From positions 3,886-16,808 of the forward strand of contig DCGY01000084.1 in NCBI GenBank assembly GCA_002314715.1: a stretch of DNA of 12,923 bases. Reading direction: 5' to 3'. Under the pieces are notes generated by a model. The model was not told the origin of the DNA and did not search any database. It saw nothing but the letters and a program-made list of their open reading frames with translations. Source of the DNA: Lachnospiraceae bacterium UBA1766. GTDB taxonomy: Bacteria > Bacillota > Clostridia > Lachnospirales > Lachnospiraceae. Shown here piece by piece: positions 6,116 through 12,923 of the stretch. Position 1 is the first letter of the stretch. Each line of letters opens with the position of its first letter. The position numbers and the translations under genes were made by a program.

Positions 6116-8019
6116 TTGTTATGTTTCATAATTGCTTTATTCTCGTACATGGATGCATCCGCACGGTTAAATACTTCCGATATATTGAAGTCCTTATCCT
6201 TCTCATAAACCGACATTCCGGAGGCGACGGAAATTCGCTCAAAAATCGGAACCTCCGCAGTTTTTAGTCGAGTCATCTCCTCCTGCATTTCTGTCAGAAG
6301 TCGTTCCCTGGCATTGTAGTCATCTCTTTCCAAAATAACCACAAACTCATCTCCGCCGATTCGATATACCGCACTCTTCTTGAAGGTCTTACAAATCAGC
6401 TTGCAGGAATTAATGATATATTCATCTCCTGCCTCATGGCCAAGACTGTCATTAATATGCTTCAAATTATTAATATCGAATACGCCGATTGCAAACTCCG
6501 GTTTATACTCCGAACATATTTTAGCCTGTAAATCTCCCAGTCTGGTTTCAAACGCAGTACGGTTCTTTACATGAGTCATCGCATCTGTCTCAGTCATCTG
6601 CAACAATCTCTGATTCAATGCATCCAGGCGTAGTCTCTGGAAGAAACGGTTCAAAATAATATTCAGTCTCTCATTATATTTGCGCAGAAGCTGTGAATCC
6701 TTGATTTTCTCATAGTCATCTCCGAAGACAATGTATCCCACCGTATACTCCGCTTCATGCAATGGAAGGAAAATAAAGAACCGGTTTTCACCATGATTAT
6801 TCAACTGGGGCACCAGTTTTCGTGTTTCAAAATCATTGGTGTTAAATACATAGCCCTTATCCTTGGAATATACCAGATTCATTTTTTCCGGATATCCGCC
6901 CTGACGAAGAATTCGCTGATTCTCCAAAATAGATTTTTCTACCAGAGGATCAATCATCACATGGAATGTATTTCCTTCATATTGCACATCATTGGAATTC
7001 AACTGCTTAAACGATTCCGTCAAACTGTTAAAATGATTCCCCTGAAGAATTATTCGCTCCATGTTGGTAAGCTTCATGTCAAAATTGGAACTAAAAACCC
7101 GTTCATTAAACTTATCTTTTCCAATCTTACGTCGAATGGCTCCAAAATCCTTGGCTGAGCAGCATCCACAGCTCTCACTGGGAATAAACTCACAGGCAAC
7201 CCGATGGGCTCTTTCCGGCGTTTCTCCGTGAAAAAGAGCCGTCAACATTTCAGCAGAGATTCTACCCACATTATCAAAACGTTGGTCTACCGAACTGATG
7301 GAAGGATCGTAAATCTGTGCAAGCATTTCATTATCGAAACCGGTAACAATAATGTCCTCCGGAACTCTGTAACCATTTTTCCCAAGTTCCGCACAAATAA
7401 TCATCGCCAAGGTGTCGTTTGCGCATACAATGGCATCCGGCTTCTCTCCGGTACGGCGCAGACGATCCAATACATAGGTATATGCTACATAAGGGGACCA
7501 GTTTGTATAGCAAATGTCATCGGTTTCCAGAGACAATCCATGCTCGGAAAGCACCTCCTGAATTGCCTCCAAGCGGCTGTTGGAATCCATGTTTTCAGCC
7601 GAACCGGCAATAAACCAAACCTTCTTTGCTCCATGAACTTCTATGAGATGTTTTCCCAGTGCCTTTGTACCGATTGAATTATCCGAACCGGCAAAATAAA
7701 ACCGCTCATCATCCTTACCGGTATAAATCATCGGAATACCCGCCTGCTGGCAACGTTCATTGATTTCCTCCAGCTTTCTGGGGAAATCCAGCCCATTGGC
7801 AAATATCAGTGCTGCGTCAAAATCCTCTAGGTTCGGAAGATCGCAGATATTTAATTCCCCGTTTAATTCCGATTCACTGGGGCCAAAAACGGCATGATTC
7901 AGGAACATATATGTGTCCACAGGTATTTCTTTTAAGCCATCCCGAAGACCTATTAGATATTGATATAAAATCTCACCGGACCATCCGGTGGAAAAAACAG
8001 CTATTTTTTTCTTATCCAT
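6112..8019 (-). CDS. Soluble LacI-type sugar-binding domain fused to GGDEF diguanylate cyclase
   Basis: A 635-residue cytoplasmic protein. Residues about 5-285 form a LacI/periplasmic-binding-like sensor (GSDNSIGTKALGKHLIE near 111; DAIVCANDTLAM near 195; DIIVTGFDN near 222) ending in ESCGCC at 282-287. It begins directly with the sensor fold: the LacI helix-turn-helix, signal peptide and membrane helices are all absent. A middle region, about 300-455, may be a GAF-like or linker domain. The GGDEF domain, about 470-635, has DAMTHVKNR, FDINNLKHINDSLGHEAGD and an intact GGDEF at 555-559, so it should make cyclic di-GMP. The usual inhibitory RxxD just before GGDEF is absent (FKKS at 546-549). 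AAAGG lies about 9 bases before the ATG. Downstream of the xylan genes, it may sense a sugar; the ligand is unknown. The architecture is certain, the ligand inferred. Confidence 0.9.
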   Translation of the reverse strand: MDKKKIAVFSTGWSGEILYQYLIGLRDGLKEIPVDTYMFLNHAVFGPSESELNGELNICDLPNLEDFDAALIFANGLDFPRKLEEINERCQQAGIPMIYTGKDDERFYFAGSDNSIGTKALGKHLIEVHGAKKVWFIAGSAENMDSNSRLEAIQEVLSEHGLSLETDDICYTNWSPYVAYTYVLDRLRRTGEKPDAIVCANDTLAMIICAELGKNGYRVPEDIIVTGFDNEMLAQIYDPSISSVDQRFDNVGRISAEMLTALFHGETPERAHRVACEFIPSESCGCCSAKDFGAIRRKIGKDKFNERVFSSNFDMKLTNMERIILQGNHFNSLTESFKQLNSNDVQYEGNTFHVMIDPLVEKSILENQRILRQGGYPEKMNLVYSKDKGYVFNTNDFETRKLVPQLNNHGENRFFIFLPLHEAEYTVGYIVFGDDYEKIKDSQLLRKYNERLNIILNRFFQRLRLDALNQRLLQMTETDAMTHVKNRTAFETRLGDLQAKICSEYKPEFAIGVFDINNLKHINDSLGHEAGDEYIINSCKLICKTFKKSAVYRIGGDEFVVILERDDYNARERLLTEMQEEMTRLKTAEVPIFERISVASGMSVYEKDKDFNISEVFNRADASMYENKAIMKHNK

Positions 8020-8045
8020 AGCAATGACCTTTCGTCTCTATCCCT

Positions 8046-8087
8046 CAAAAAAGCTTTGGCAAGGGGGCCGTTCTCCCCTTTTGCCGG
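8046..8087 (-). terminator. Hairpin terminator after the GH43 gene
   Basis: On the minus strand GGCAAAAGGGG (8075-8085) pairs with CCCCTTGCC (about 8058-8067) with a small internal bulge, and the sequence continues AAAGCTTTTTTGAGG. It lies between the GH43 stop and the GGDEF gene start. I see no convincing promoter between this hairpin and the next gene, so it may be leaky. Confidence 0.62.
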
Positions 8088-8094
8088 AAAAACA

Positions 8095-9618
8095 CTAATC
8101 TACCTTGTAGCTCAAGGTCTTAAATGTAGCATATCCGGTGTTTTCCTTATCTGCTACAGCATACATACCTACGGTACAACCTACGAAACCGCCTGCCACC
8201 TCGGTGGAAAGATCTCTTACATCAGCCTGAGCAACCTGTGCGCCGTCTGCTAATACAGTGGCCTTTAAGCCCTCTACAACGATAGCAAGTTCCAAAGCCT
8301 TACCCTTTACAGTGCTGCTGCCGATCACCACATCTTCCCCCTTCTTGCAAAGGATTACATTGACTGTGTTCTGATCTGCTTCGCATCTTACATGATAATC
8401 ATTACTCTGTACCAAAGCGATACCGGCCTTCTGTCCATCTGCCAGTCCATCTGTCACAAAAGTAGTTTTTGCCGTAAAGTTATGTGCAGTCTGACGGATA
8501 CATACATAAGAAGGACTTGCCTTCTCCTTTAAGGTTTCGGTACCAAGTTTCAACTGAAGTCCCTCTGCATCAACCAAAACCATATCTGCTTCTGCATTAC
8601 GAAGGGTCATAAATTCATAACCAAGCTTACCCATTTTCGCAAAATCATAAGTAATATCGGTAGGAGGCATCAAGGTTTCCGGTTTCCATTCCGGGAGATC
8701 AATCTCCACCTCATCGGTAAGCATACCTACTCCGGGATTTACTACAGGCCAGCCCTCTTCCCAGGTAACCTTTGCAAGGAAGGTTTCTCTTCCCATGGTG
8801 GTAAAGCCTTCCAACGGACGAACTGCCAGCATTACCATGTACCATTCATGATTAGGGGTCTCCACCAAATCTGCATGACCTACATACTTAATGGGATAAT
8901 CAAAGCCCAAATGTCTGTGGGTAATAACCGGATTCTTCTTGTAGTTCTCATAAGGCCCCCAAATATTCTTGCTACGGCATACTGCTTCACAATGATCCGG
9001 ACCGGTACCACCTTCTGCATGCATAATATAATAATATTCACCAATATGATAAATATGCGGTCCCTCCGGCCAGATAACGCCTCTTTGAGAACCATTCCAT
9101 ACATTCTTCTTCTCGCCTACCAGCTTCATGGTCTTTACATCCAATTCCTGTACCCAGATGTACCAGTCGCCGTCATACTTGCATCCATCAGGATTTGGAT
9201 GGGTACCACAGTAATAGCATTTTCCGTCCTCATCAAAGAAAAGGCTGGGATCAATACCATCAGCTCCTTCAATACAATAAGGCTCAGACCAGGGACCTGC
9301 GGGATTGGTAGCGGTTACGATAAAGTTACCGCCTCTGGTTACATTGGTACAAATCACATAGAAAACACCATCATAGTAACGAATGGTAGGTGCAAATAAT
9401 CCTTGAGAATGTCCTGCCTGAGGCAAAGGAAGCTGGGAAGGTCTGTCCAACACATTGCCAATCTGCTCCCAATGAGCCAGATCTTTACTGTGCATAATTG
9501 ATAAACCGGGGAAATAAGCAAAGGTAGAGTTTACAAGATAGTAATCCTCTCCTACTGCACACATGGAAGGGTCCGGATAAAAACCGGGCATAATTGGATT
9601 TTTCGCAATAACACTCAT
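8095..9618 (-). CDS. GH43 beta-xylosidase / alpha-arabinofuranosidase, cytoplasmic
   Basis: A 507-residue inverting glycoside hydrolase of family 43. The five-bladed propeller domain, about 1-310, shows the expected catalytic residues: D16 in FYPDPS (general base), D123 in GIDPSLFFDEDG (pKa-setting residue) and E185 in IWPEGPHIY (general acid), with H248 in YVGHAD. The C-terminal 315-507 is a beta-sandwich module (DUF1349/GH43_C2-like) often found in xylosidases of this family. There is no signal peptide, so it acts in the cytoplasm on imported xylo-oligosaccharides, releasing xylose or arabinose; sequence alone does not separate these activities. AAGGAGA lies 7 bases before the ATG, in a 16-base gap after the GH115 stop, so the two genes are co-transcribed. 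Confidence 0.92.
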   Translation of the reverse strand: MSVIAKNPIMPGFYPDPSMCAVGEDYYLVNSTFAYFPGLSIMHSKDLAHWEQIGNVLDRPSQLPLPQAGHSQGLFAPTIRYYDGVFYVICTNVTRGGNFIVTATNPAGPWSEPYCIEGADGIDPSLFFDEDGKCYYCGTHPNPDGCKYDGDWYIWVQELDVKTMKLVGEKKNVWNGSQRGVIWPEGPHIYHIGEYYYIMHAEGGTGPDHCEAVCRSKNIWGPYENYKKNPVITHRHLGFDYPIKYVGHADLVETPNHEWYMVMLAVRPLEGFTTMGRETFLAKVTWEEGWPVVNPGVGMLTDEVEIDLPEWKPETLMPPTDITYDFAKMGKLGYEFMTLRNAEADMVLVDAEGLQLKLGTETLKEKASPSYVCIRQTAHNFTAKTTFVTDGLADGQKAGIALVQSNDYHVRCEADQNTVNVILCKKGEDVVIGSSTVKGKALELAIVVEGLKATVLADGAQVAQADVRDLSTEVAGGFVGCTVGMYAVADKENTGYATFKTLSYKVD

Positions 9619-9634
9619 TTTTTAATCTCCTTTT

Positions 9635-12505
9635 TTATTTCGTCACAAAGCTGTCATAAGGTCCCAAATAAGAAGCTTTCAACGTCTTTTCAACGGGATA
9701 AATTACTATTTTTTCTACAACCATTCCGGCTTCCAACGCCCCTAAGGTGAGAGTCTGTACACCCTCTCGGAAGTTGAAAGTCTCGGTAGTCTTGTAAATC
9801 TGATTCATAACTCCGATGGTCCATTTTGCATCGCTGAATTCGCCACCCTTATAGGAGGAAGTAAGAATTTCCATCATCTTTCCTTCTCCGTTACCGGTAT
9901 TTAATTTCACACGAAGCGGTCTCTTGTTCACCGGTGCATTCACCGGAGAAGTCCAAAGTTCCATCTTGTATTCGCCTTCCTTGGGTATCAGGAAGGAATA
10001 TGTCAACTGCGGAAGATCTTCTCCCAGTTCAAAATCGGATGTGGAAGGCAATACCTTCATACCGCCATGACTTCTGCCATGTCTTTCCAAATAAGTAAAC
10101 TCTCCGCCGGCAACCGACTTTCGCTCCGAATAGTTCTCTGCCTTCATCACAATCACCTGATCTATGGGAAGGTGTGTCTTGGAAGGAAGATTCGTCGTCT
10201 CTGTCTTTTGTGCGGATATCTCTACCGCTACGGTAGTATCTCCATCGGAAATCAGTAAACGAACCGTTTCCTTTTCCTCGGTAAGAAGCTCTCTTTTGCA
10301 AGTCAGCGTAATCACTTCCAAATCTTCGACTTTTCCTTCAAAGGAAGAAATCTGAAGCCATGCAGGAACAGCTCCCTGCTCGCTGCGAATAGTGTACTGC
10401 AGGGTATCTACGCCGTCATTGCTGATTTCAATACCTACCTGTTCCATTCCCTCATACAGGAAATCGTCCACCTGAATACACATGGGAGCGCCATAATTTT
10501 TGACTGCCAGGAAGTCCTCATCGGTTCTGGAAACACTCAGACGCGGCCTTGTAACCGGTTCTACTGTCATTTGTACCGGATATCTCCAACCATCATCATT
10601 CCACTTGGTAAAGCCAACGTGCTGCTCCAGCTCCATGCCCTTCCATTTGCCGTCACGAAATGCACCAAATTCTGCGGAAAGTCTGCGGTCTTCTGCAATA
10701 CATTCCTTCATCATCCGTCCAAAACGGTTTGCCACCTTTCTTCCCTGAGAAGCATAGTGGGCGTTCTTGCCGGCAAACAATTGCATCTTTAACAGATTCA
10801 TGCTGGCTTTTGCGGGATAAGTAATCATGCTGTAGCAAGCCGCCTTCTCATTCTCAGACAAGGCTTCATAGACTTCATCGCAGGCCTTTTCCACCGCATA
10901 AGCCTTTTCCAGCATGCGGTCTGCTTCGTTGAAATGACATGGATGATAAATCGTGCTGTTTAACGCTTCCGGTCTGCGCATCGCATTTAATTCCACGAAG
11001 TCTGTATAGATGTCCGCAATTTTCTTCTGTACCTCTGCAGAAGCGCCGGGGAATATCTTTTTAGACCAGTCCTGTATATATTTCATCCAGCTGTTTGGTG
11101 CAGACGAACCCCAGGTTTCGAAATCGTATGCCAAAGTCAGGAAGTATTCCAATGCGACTTCATTGCCCTTTAAATCGCCTACATTTACAATCCAGACGTC
11201 CTTAATTCCATAATCATAGGCCTCGGTCATCTGTTCCCAGGTAAGTGCCATGGTAGTGGAAGGCATCCACTCATAGGATACGGGACCGCCATGATAATCA
11301 AAATGATAATACATACCGAAACCACCCTTGTGATTCCGGATATCCTTGGTAGGAAGCGTACGAAGATGTCCAAAATTATCCTCACAAAGCATGAAGATTA
11401 CATTCTCCAATTCGTCCCATTCACGAAGTCCGGGAGCATTCTCGTCTCCGTAGAAATACGCTTCCACCTCCTTGTACAGTGCAAGGAGCTGAAGAACCTG
11501 ATCCACATCCTCATTCATATATTCGCGAATCAAGCCTCTCTGGGTTGTAATAATGTCTTTCAATAAATCAATATTATCTTTCAGAGTCGCATTGGGACCA
11601 AGCATGGAACTGTCACGTTCACCGCGCATACCGATGGTTACCAGATGCTGGTATTTACCGCTTCTCTTTAATGCATCTGCCCAATAATTGGTAAGACCTT
11701 CCTTGTTGGTATAGAAGTTCCACGCATTTCCGTAGCGGGTACCTTCTCCCCTAACCTTATCCCATTCTTCACTGGCACGAAGACAAGGCTCATGATGCGA
11801 GTAAGCAATGGTGATACCATACATATCCGCCAGCTCTTCATTTAAGCTTCCCGGGCCGTCAATGGGGAAGCTGGAGGCCCACATAGCAGGCCACATGAAA
11901 TTGCCTTTCATACGAAGAAGGAACTCAAATACGTGGTCATACATCTGTGCATTGATTCCGCCGAAATGATTTACACACCAATTACCAAAGCAAGGCCATT
12001 CATCGTTAATAAAGAATCCACGGAACTTAACACTGGGTTCCTTGGAAACCTTCTCAATGTCTTTGCCGATTACAATGGTTTCCTTCTTTCCCGGAATCGC
12101 ATCGCCAAATTCAACCTGCGCCGTAACGCCAATATATTCGGACAATGCAAACGCGCCATAAATGGTACCCAGCTTGTCACTGCCCAGGATTACCAGGGCC
12201 TTCTTTACATTCGGAAAGGGATTTTCTACCAAAGTCAAAGAGAAGACTTCTTTTTTTCCTTCTACCGACTTCTTCTCAAGCTTACCGCTTTCTGCCAAAC
12301 TTTGACAAAGGGCGGACTTTCCAACCGTACCGATCAATACCAGGGAATCCATTGCTTCTGTGGGAAGTTCCGTCAAAACCTCCGGAGTTTGTCCGCTTAC
12401 CAGACACACATCCTTTGCAACTTTTTCGGCCACACGCACAACTCCTTCATATGCGGTAGCATCCAAAACAAATTTTGTTGCGAAACCACTTTTTGCCAGT
12501 ATCAT
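9635..12505 (-). CDS. GH115 xylan alpha-1,2-glucuronidase, cytoplasmic
   Basis: A 956-residue enzyme of glycoside hydrolase family 115, which removes (4-O-methyl)glucuronic acid from xylan or xylo-oligosaccharides. An N-terminal domain (about 1-150) is followed by the catalytic region with family motifs: FRGFFINDEWP (161-171), MKGNFMWPAMWAS (199-211), YKEVEAYFYG (344-353), EDNFG (375-379), HFDYHGGP (401-408) and NVGDLKGNEVALEYF (441-455). The glutamate in YKEVE (E346) corresponds by motif to the proposed catalytic E375 of the Bacteroides ovatus enzyme, as I recall. The C-terminal part, about 775-956, is a beta-rich GH115_C-type domain. No signal peptide is present, so the enzyme is intracellular. 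TAGGAG lies about 10 bases before the ATG. It sits 16 bases after the esterase-like gene and 16 before GH43: one operon for substituted xylo-oligosaccharides. Confidence 0.93.
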   Translation of the reverse strand: MILAKSGFATKFVLDATAYEGVVRVAEKVAKDVCLVSGQTPEVLTELPTEAMDSLVLIGTVGKSALCQSLAESGKLEKKSVEGKKEVFSLTLVENPFPNVKKALVILGSDKLGTIYGAFALSEYIGVTAQVEFGDAIPGKKETIVIGKDIEKVSKEPSVKFRGFFINDEWPCFGNWCVNHFGGINAQMYDHVFEFLLRMKGNFMWPAMWASSFPIDGPGSLNEELADMYGITIAYSHHEPCLRASEEWDKVRGEGTRYGNAWNFYTNKEGLTNYWADALKRSGKYQHLVTIGMRGERDSSMLGPNATLKDNIDLLKDIITTQRGLIREYMNEDVDQVLQLLALYKEVEAYFYGDENAPGLREWDELENVIFMLCEDNFGHLRTLPTKDIRNHKGGFGMYYHFDYHGGPVSYEWMPSTTMALTWEQMTEAYDYGIKDVWIVNVGDLKGNEVALEYFLTLAYDFETWGSSAPNSWMKYIQDWSKKIFPGASAEVQKKIADIYTDFVELNAMRRPEALNSTIYHPCHFNEADRMLEKAYAVEKACDEVYEALSENEKAACYSMITYPAKASMNLLKMQLFAGKNAHYASQGRKVANRFGRMMKECIAEDRRLSAEFGAFRDGKWKGMELEQHVGFTKWNDDGWRYPVQMTVEPVTRPRLSVSRTDEDFLAVKNYGAPMCIQVDDFLYEGMEQVGIEISNDGVDTLQYTIRSEQGAVPAWLQISSFEGKVEDLEVITLTCKRELLTEEKETVRLLISDGDTTVAVEISAQKTETTNLPSKTHLPIDQVIVMKAENYSERKSVAGGEFTYLERHGRSHGGMKVLPSTSDFELGEDLPQLTYSFLIPKEGEYKMELWTSPVNAPVNKRPLRVKLNTGNGEGKMMEILTSSYKGGEFSDAKWTIGVMNQIYKTTETFNFREGVQTLTLGALEAGMVVEKIVIYPVEKTLKASYLGPYDSFVTK

Positions 12506-12521
12506 AAATCTGCTCTCCTAC

Positions 12522-12923
12522 TTATTTCACGTATCCAAAACCAAGAATGGTAAGTTTTTTATTTTCATCACCCGGTACCATGCGGATAACGACTTCATGC
12601 TCCTTTGCTTCCTTCTCGGAAAAGAGAATCTGGGGATTGCAATGAGTCCAGCCAACGATTTTGGGATCGATTTCGATGGTCTTTTTGCCATCCACCAAAA
12701 CTTCTGCCTTACCTTCGGTAATATCACCGGTATCCTTGCTTACCACCACAAGGGCCTTGCAGTTGATTTTCATTACGAAGGGCTTGTCTCCGGTTTCATG
12801 CTTCCAGTTATTGGGAAACTCCGGAACAGGCATCAGCACATCATCCATCTCTACATGCTGAACATTGGTTTCCGTCTTATCAAAATCACCCTCATCAAGG
12901 GAAATCACTTCTTCCATGTGAAG
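12522..12923 (-). CDS. C-terminal fragment of a probable SGNH/GDSL carbohydrate esterase
   Basis: The frame is open to the window edge, so this is the 3' end of a longer gene. An ATG at 12917 exists, but the frame continues upstream of it (LH before M) and no ribosome binding site is visible. The visible 133 residues are a beta-rich module: FVMKINCKALVVVSKD, KAEVLVDGKK, GWTHCNPQILF and a final LTILGFGYVK. They resemble the C-terminal module of Lachnospiraceae SGNH/GDSL hydrolases (acetyl esterases) found in xylan clusters. The catalytic SGNH blocks would lie outside the window, so the function is inferred from this similarity and from GH115 and GH43 downstream. An acetyl-xylan esterase would complete the side-chain set. 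The stop is 16 bases before the GH115 start. Confidence 0.6.
   Translation of the reverse strand, partial: LHMEEVISLDEGDFDKTETNVQHVEMDDVLMPVPEFPNNWKHETGDKPFVMKINCKALVVVSKDTGDITEGKAEVLVDGKKTIEIDPKIVGWTHCNPQILFSEKEAKEHEVVIRMVPGDENKKLTILGFGYVK

Noticed and set aside
8848..9399. 183-codon plus-strand open frame opposite GH43
   Set aside because: It covers the catalytic part of GH43 in antisense, resembles no family and lacks initiation signals.
11933..12553. 206-codon plus-strand open frame opposite GH115
   Set aside because: It is antisense to a gene with clear GH115 motifs, has no recognisable domain and no visible promoter or ribosome binding site; it is a shadow of the codon bias.
12522..12917. 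Complete small gene starting at the ATG at 12917
   Set aside because: The frame is open past this ATG to the window edge, no ribosome binding site can be seen, and the content looks like the C-terminal module of a larger hydrolase.

Overview
The window looks like a chromosomal segment of a xylan-using Clostridia bacterium, most likely Lachnospiraceae (Butyrivibrio, Roseburia and Eubacterium-like genera are the obvious candidates). The reasons are the SCIFF ranthipeptide locus, which is typical of Clostridia, a fused SecDF, clostridial-type AAAGGAG ribosome binding sites, and a cluster of cytoplasmic GH115 and GH43 enzymes. I see no tRNA, rRNA, insertion sequence, phage gene or CRISPR array. 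Every gene is on the minus strand except the CNNM/CorC-type gene at 4803-6071.

Region A (1-4688, minus strand, read from right to left): a small four-helix membrane protein (TIGR04086/YrzE-like), then scfA, a 47-residue six-cysteine peptide that a normal ORF length cutoff misses. Next are scfB, its radical SAM/SPASM maturase, then a SecD-SecF fusion, and finally the 5' end of glyA (serine hydroxymethyltransferase, cut by the window edge). scfA has a strong extended -10 promoter. A 10-bp hairpin lies between scfA and scfB. scfB and secDF overlap as ATGA, so their translation is probably coupled. The arrangement links a crosslinked-peptide pathway to the Sec export machinery.

Region B (4689-6110): divergent promoters appear to share one -35 box and fire left into region A and right into a CNNM/CorC-type membrane protein with CBS domains. 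That gene ends in a strong hairpin terminator, which also serves the convergent gene on the other side.

Region C (6112-12923, minus strand, read from right to left): a xylan side-chain cluster. It contains the C-terminal end of a probable SGNH/GDSL carbohydrate esterase (cut by the right edge), a GH115 alpha-glucuronidase and a GH43 beta-xylosidase/arabinofuranosidase, with 16-bp gaps that hold the ribosome binding sites. Neither complete enzyme has a signal peptide, so imported substituted xylo-oligosaccharides would be trimmed in the cytoplasm. After a hairpin terminator comes a soluble protein that joins a LacI-type sugar-binding domain, without DNA-binding helices, to an active-looking GGDEF domain. 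It is a plausible link between sugar sensing and cyclic di-GMP.

The most notable system is the SCIFF/ScfB/SecDF operon. The family is known, but the precursor gene is easily missed. The coupling and attenuator details here are sequence observations whose functional meaning is inferred.
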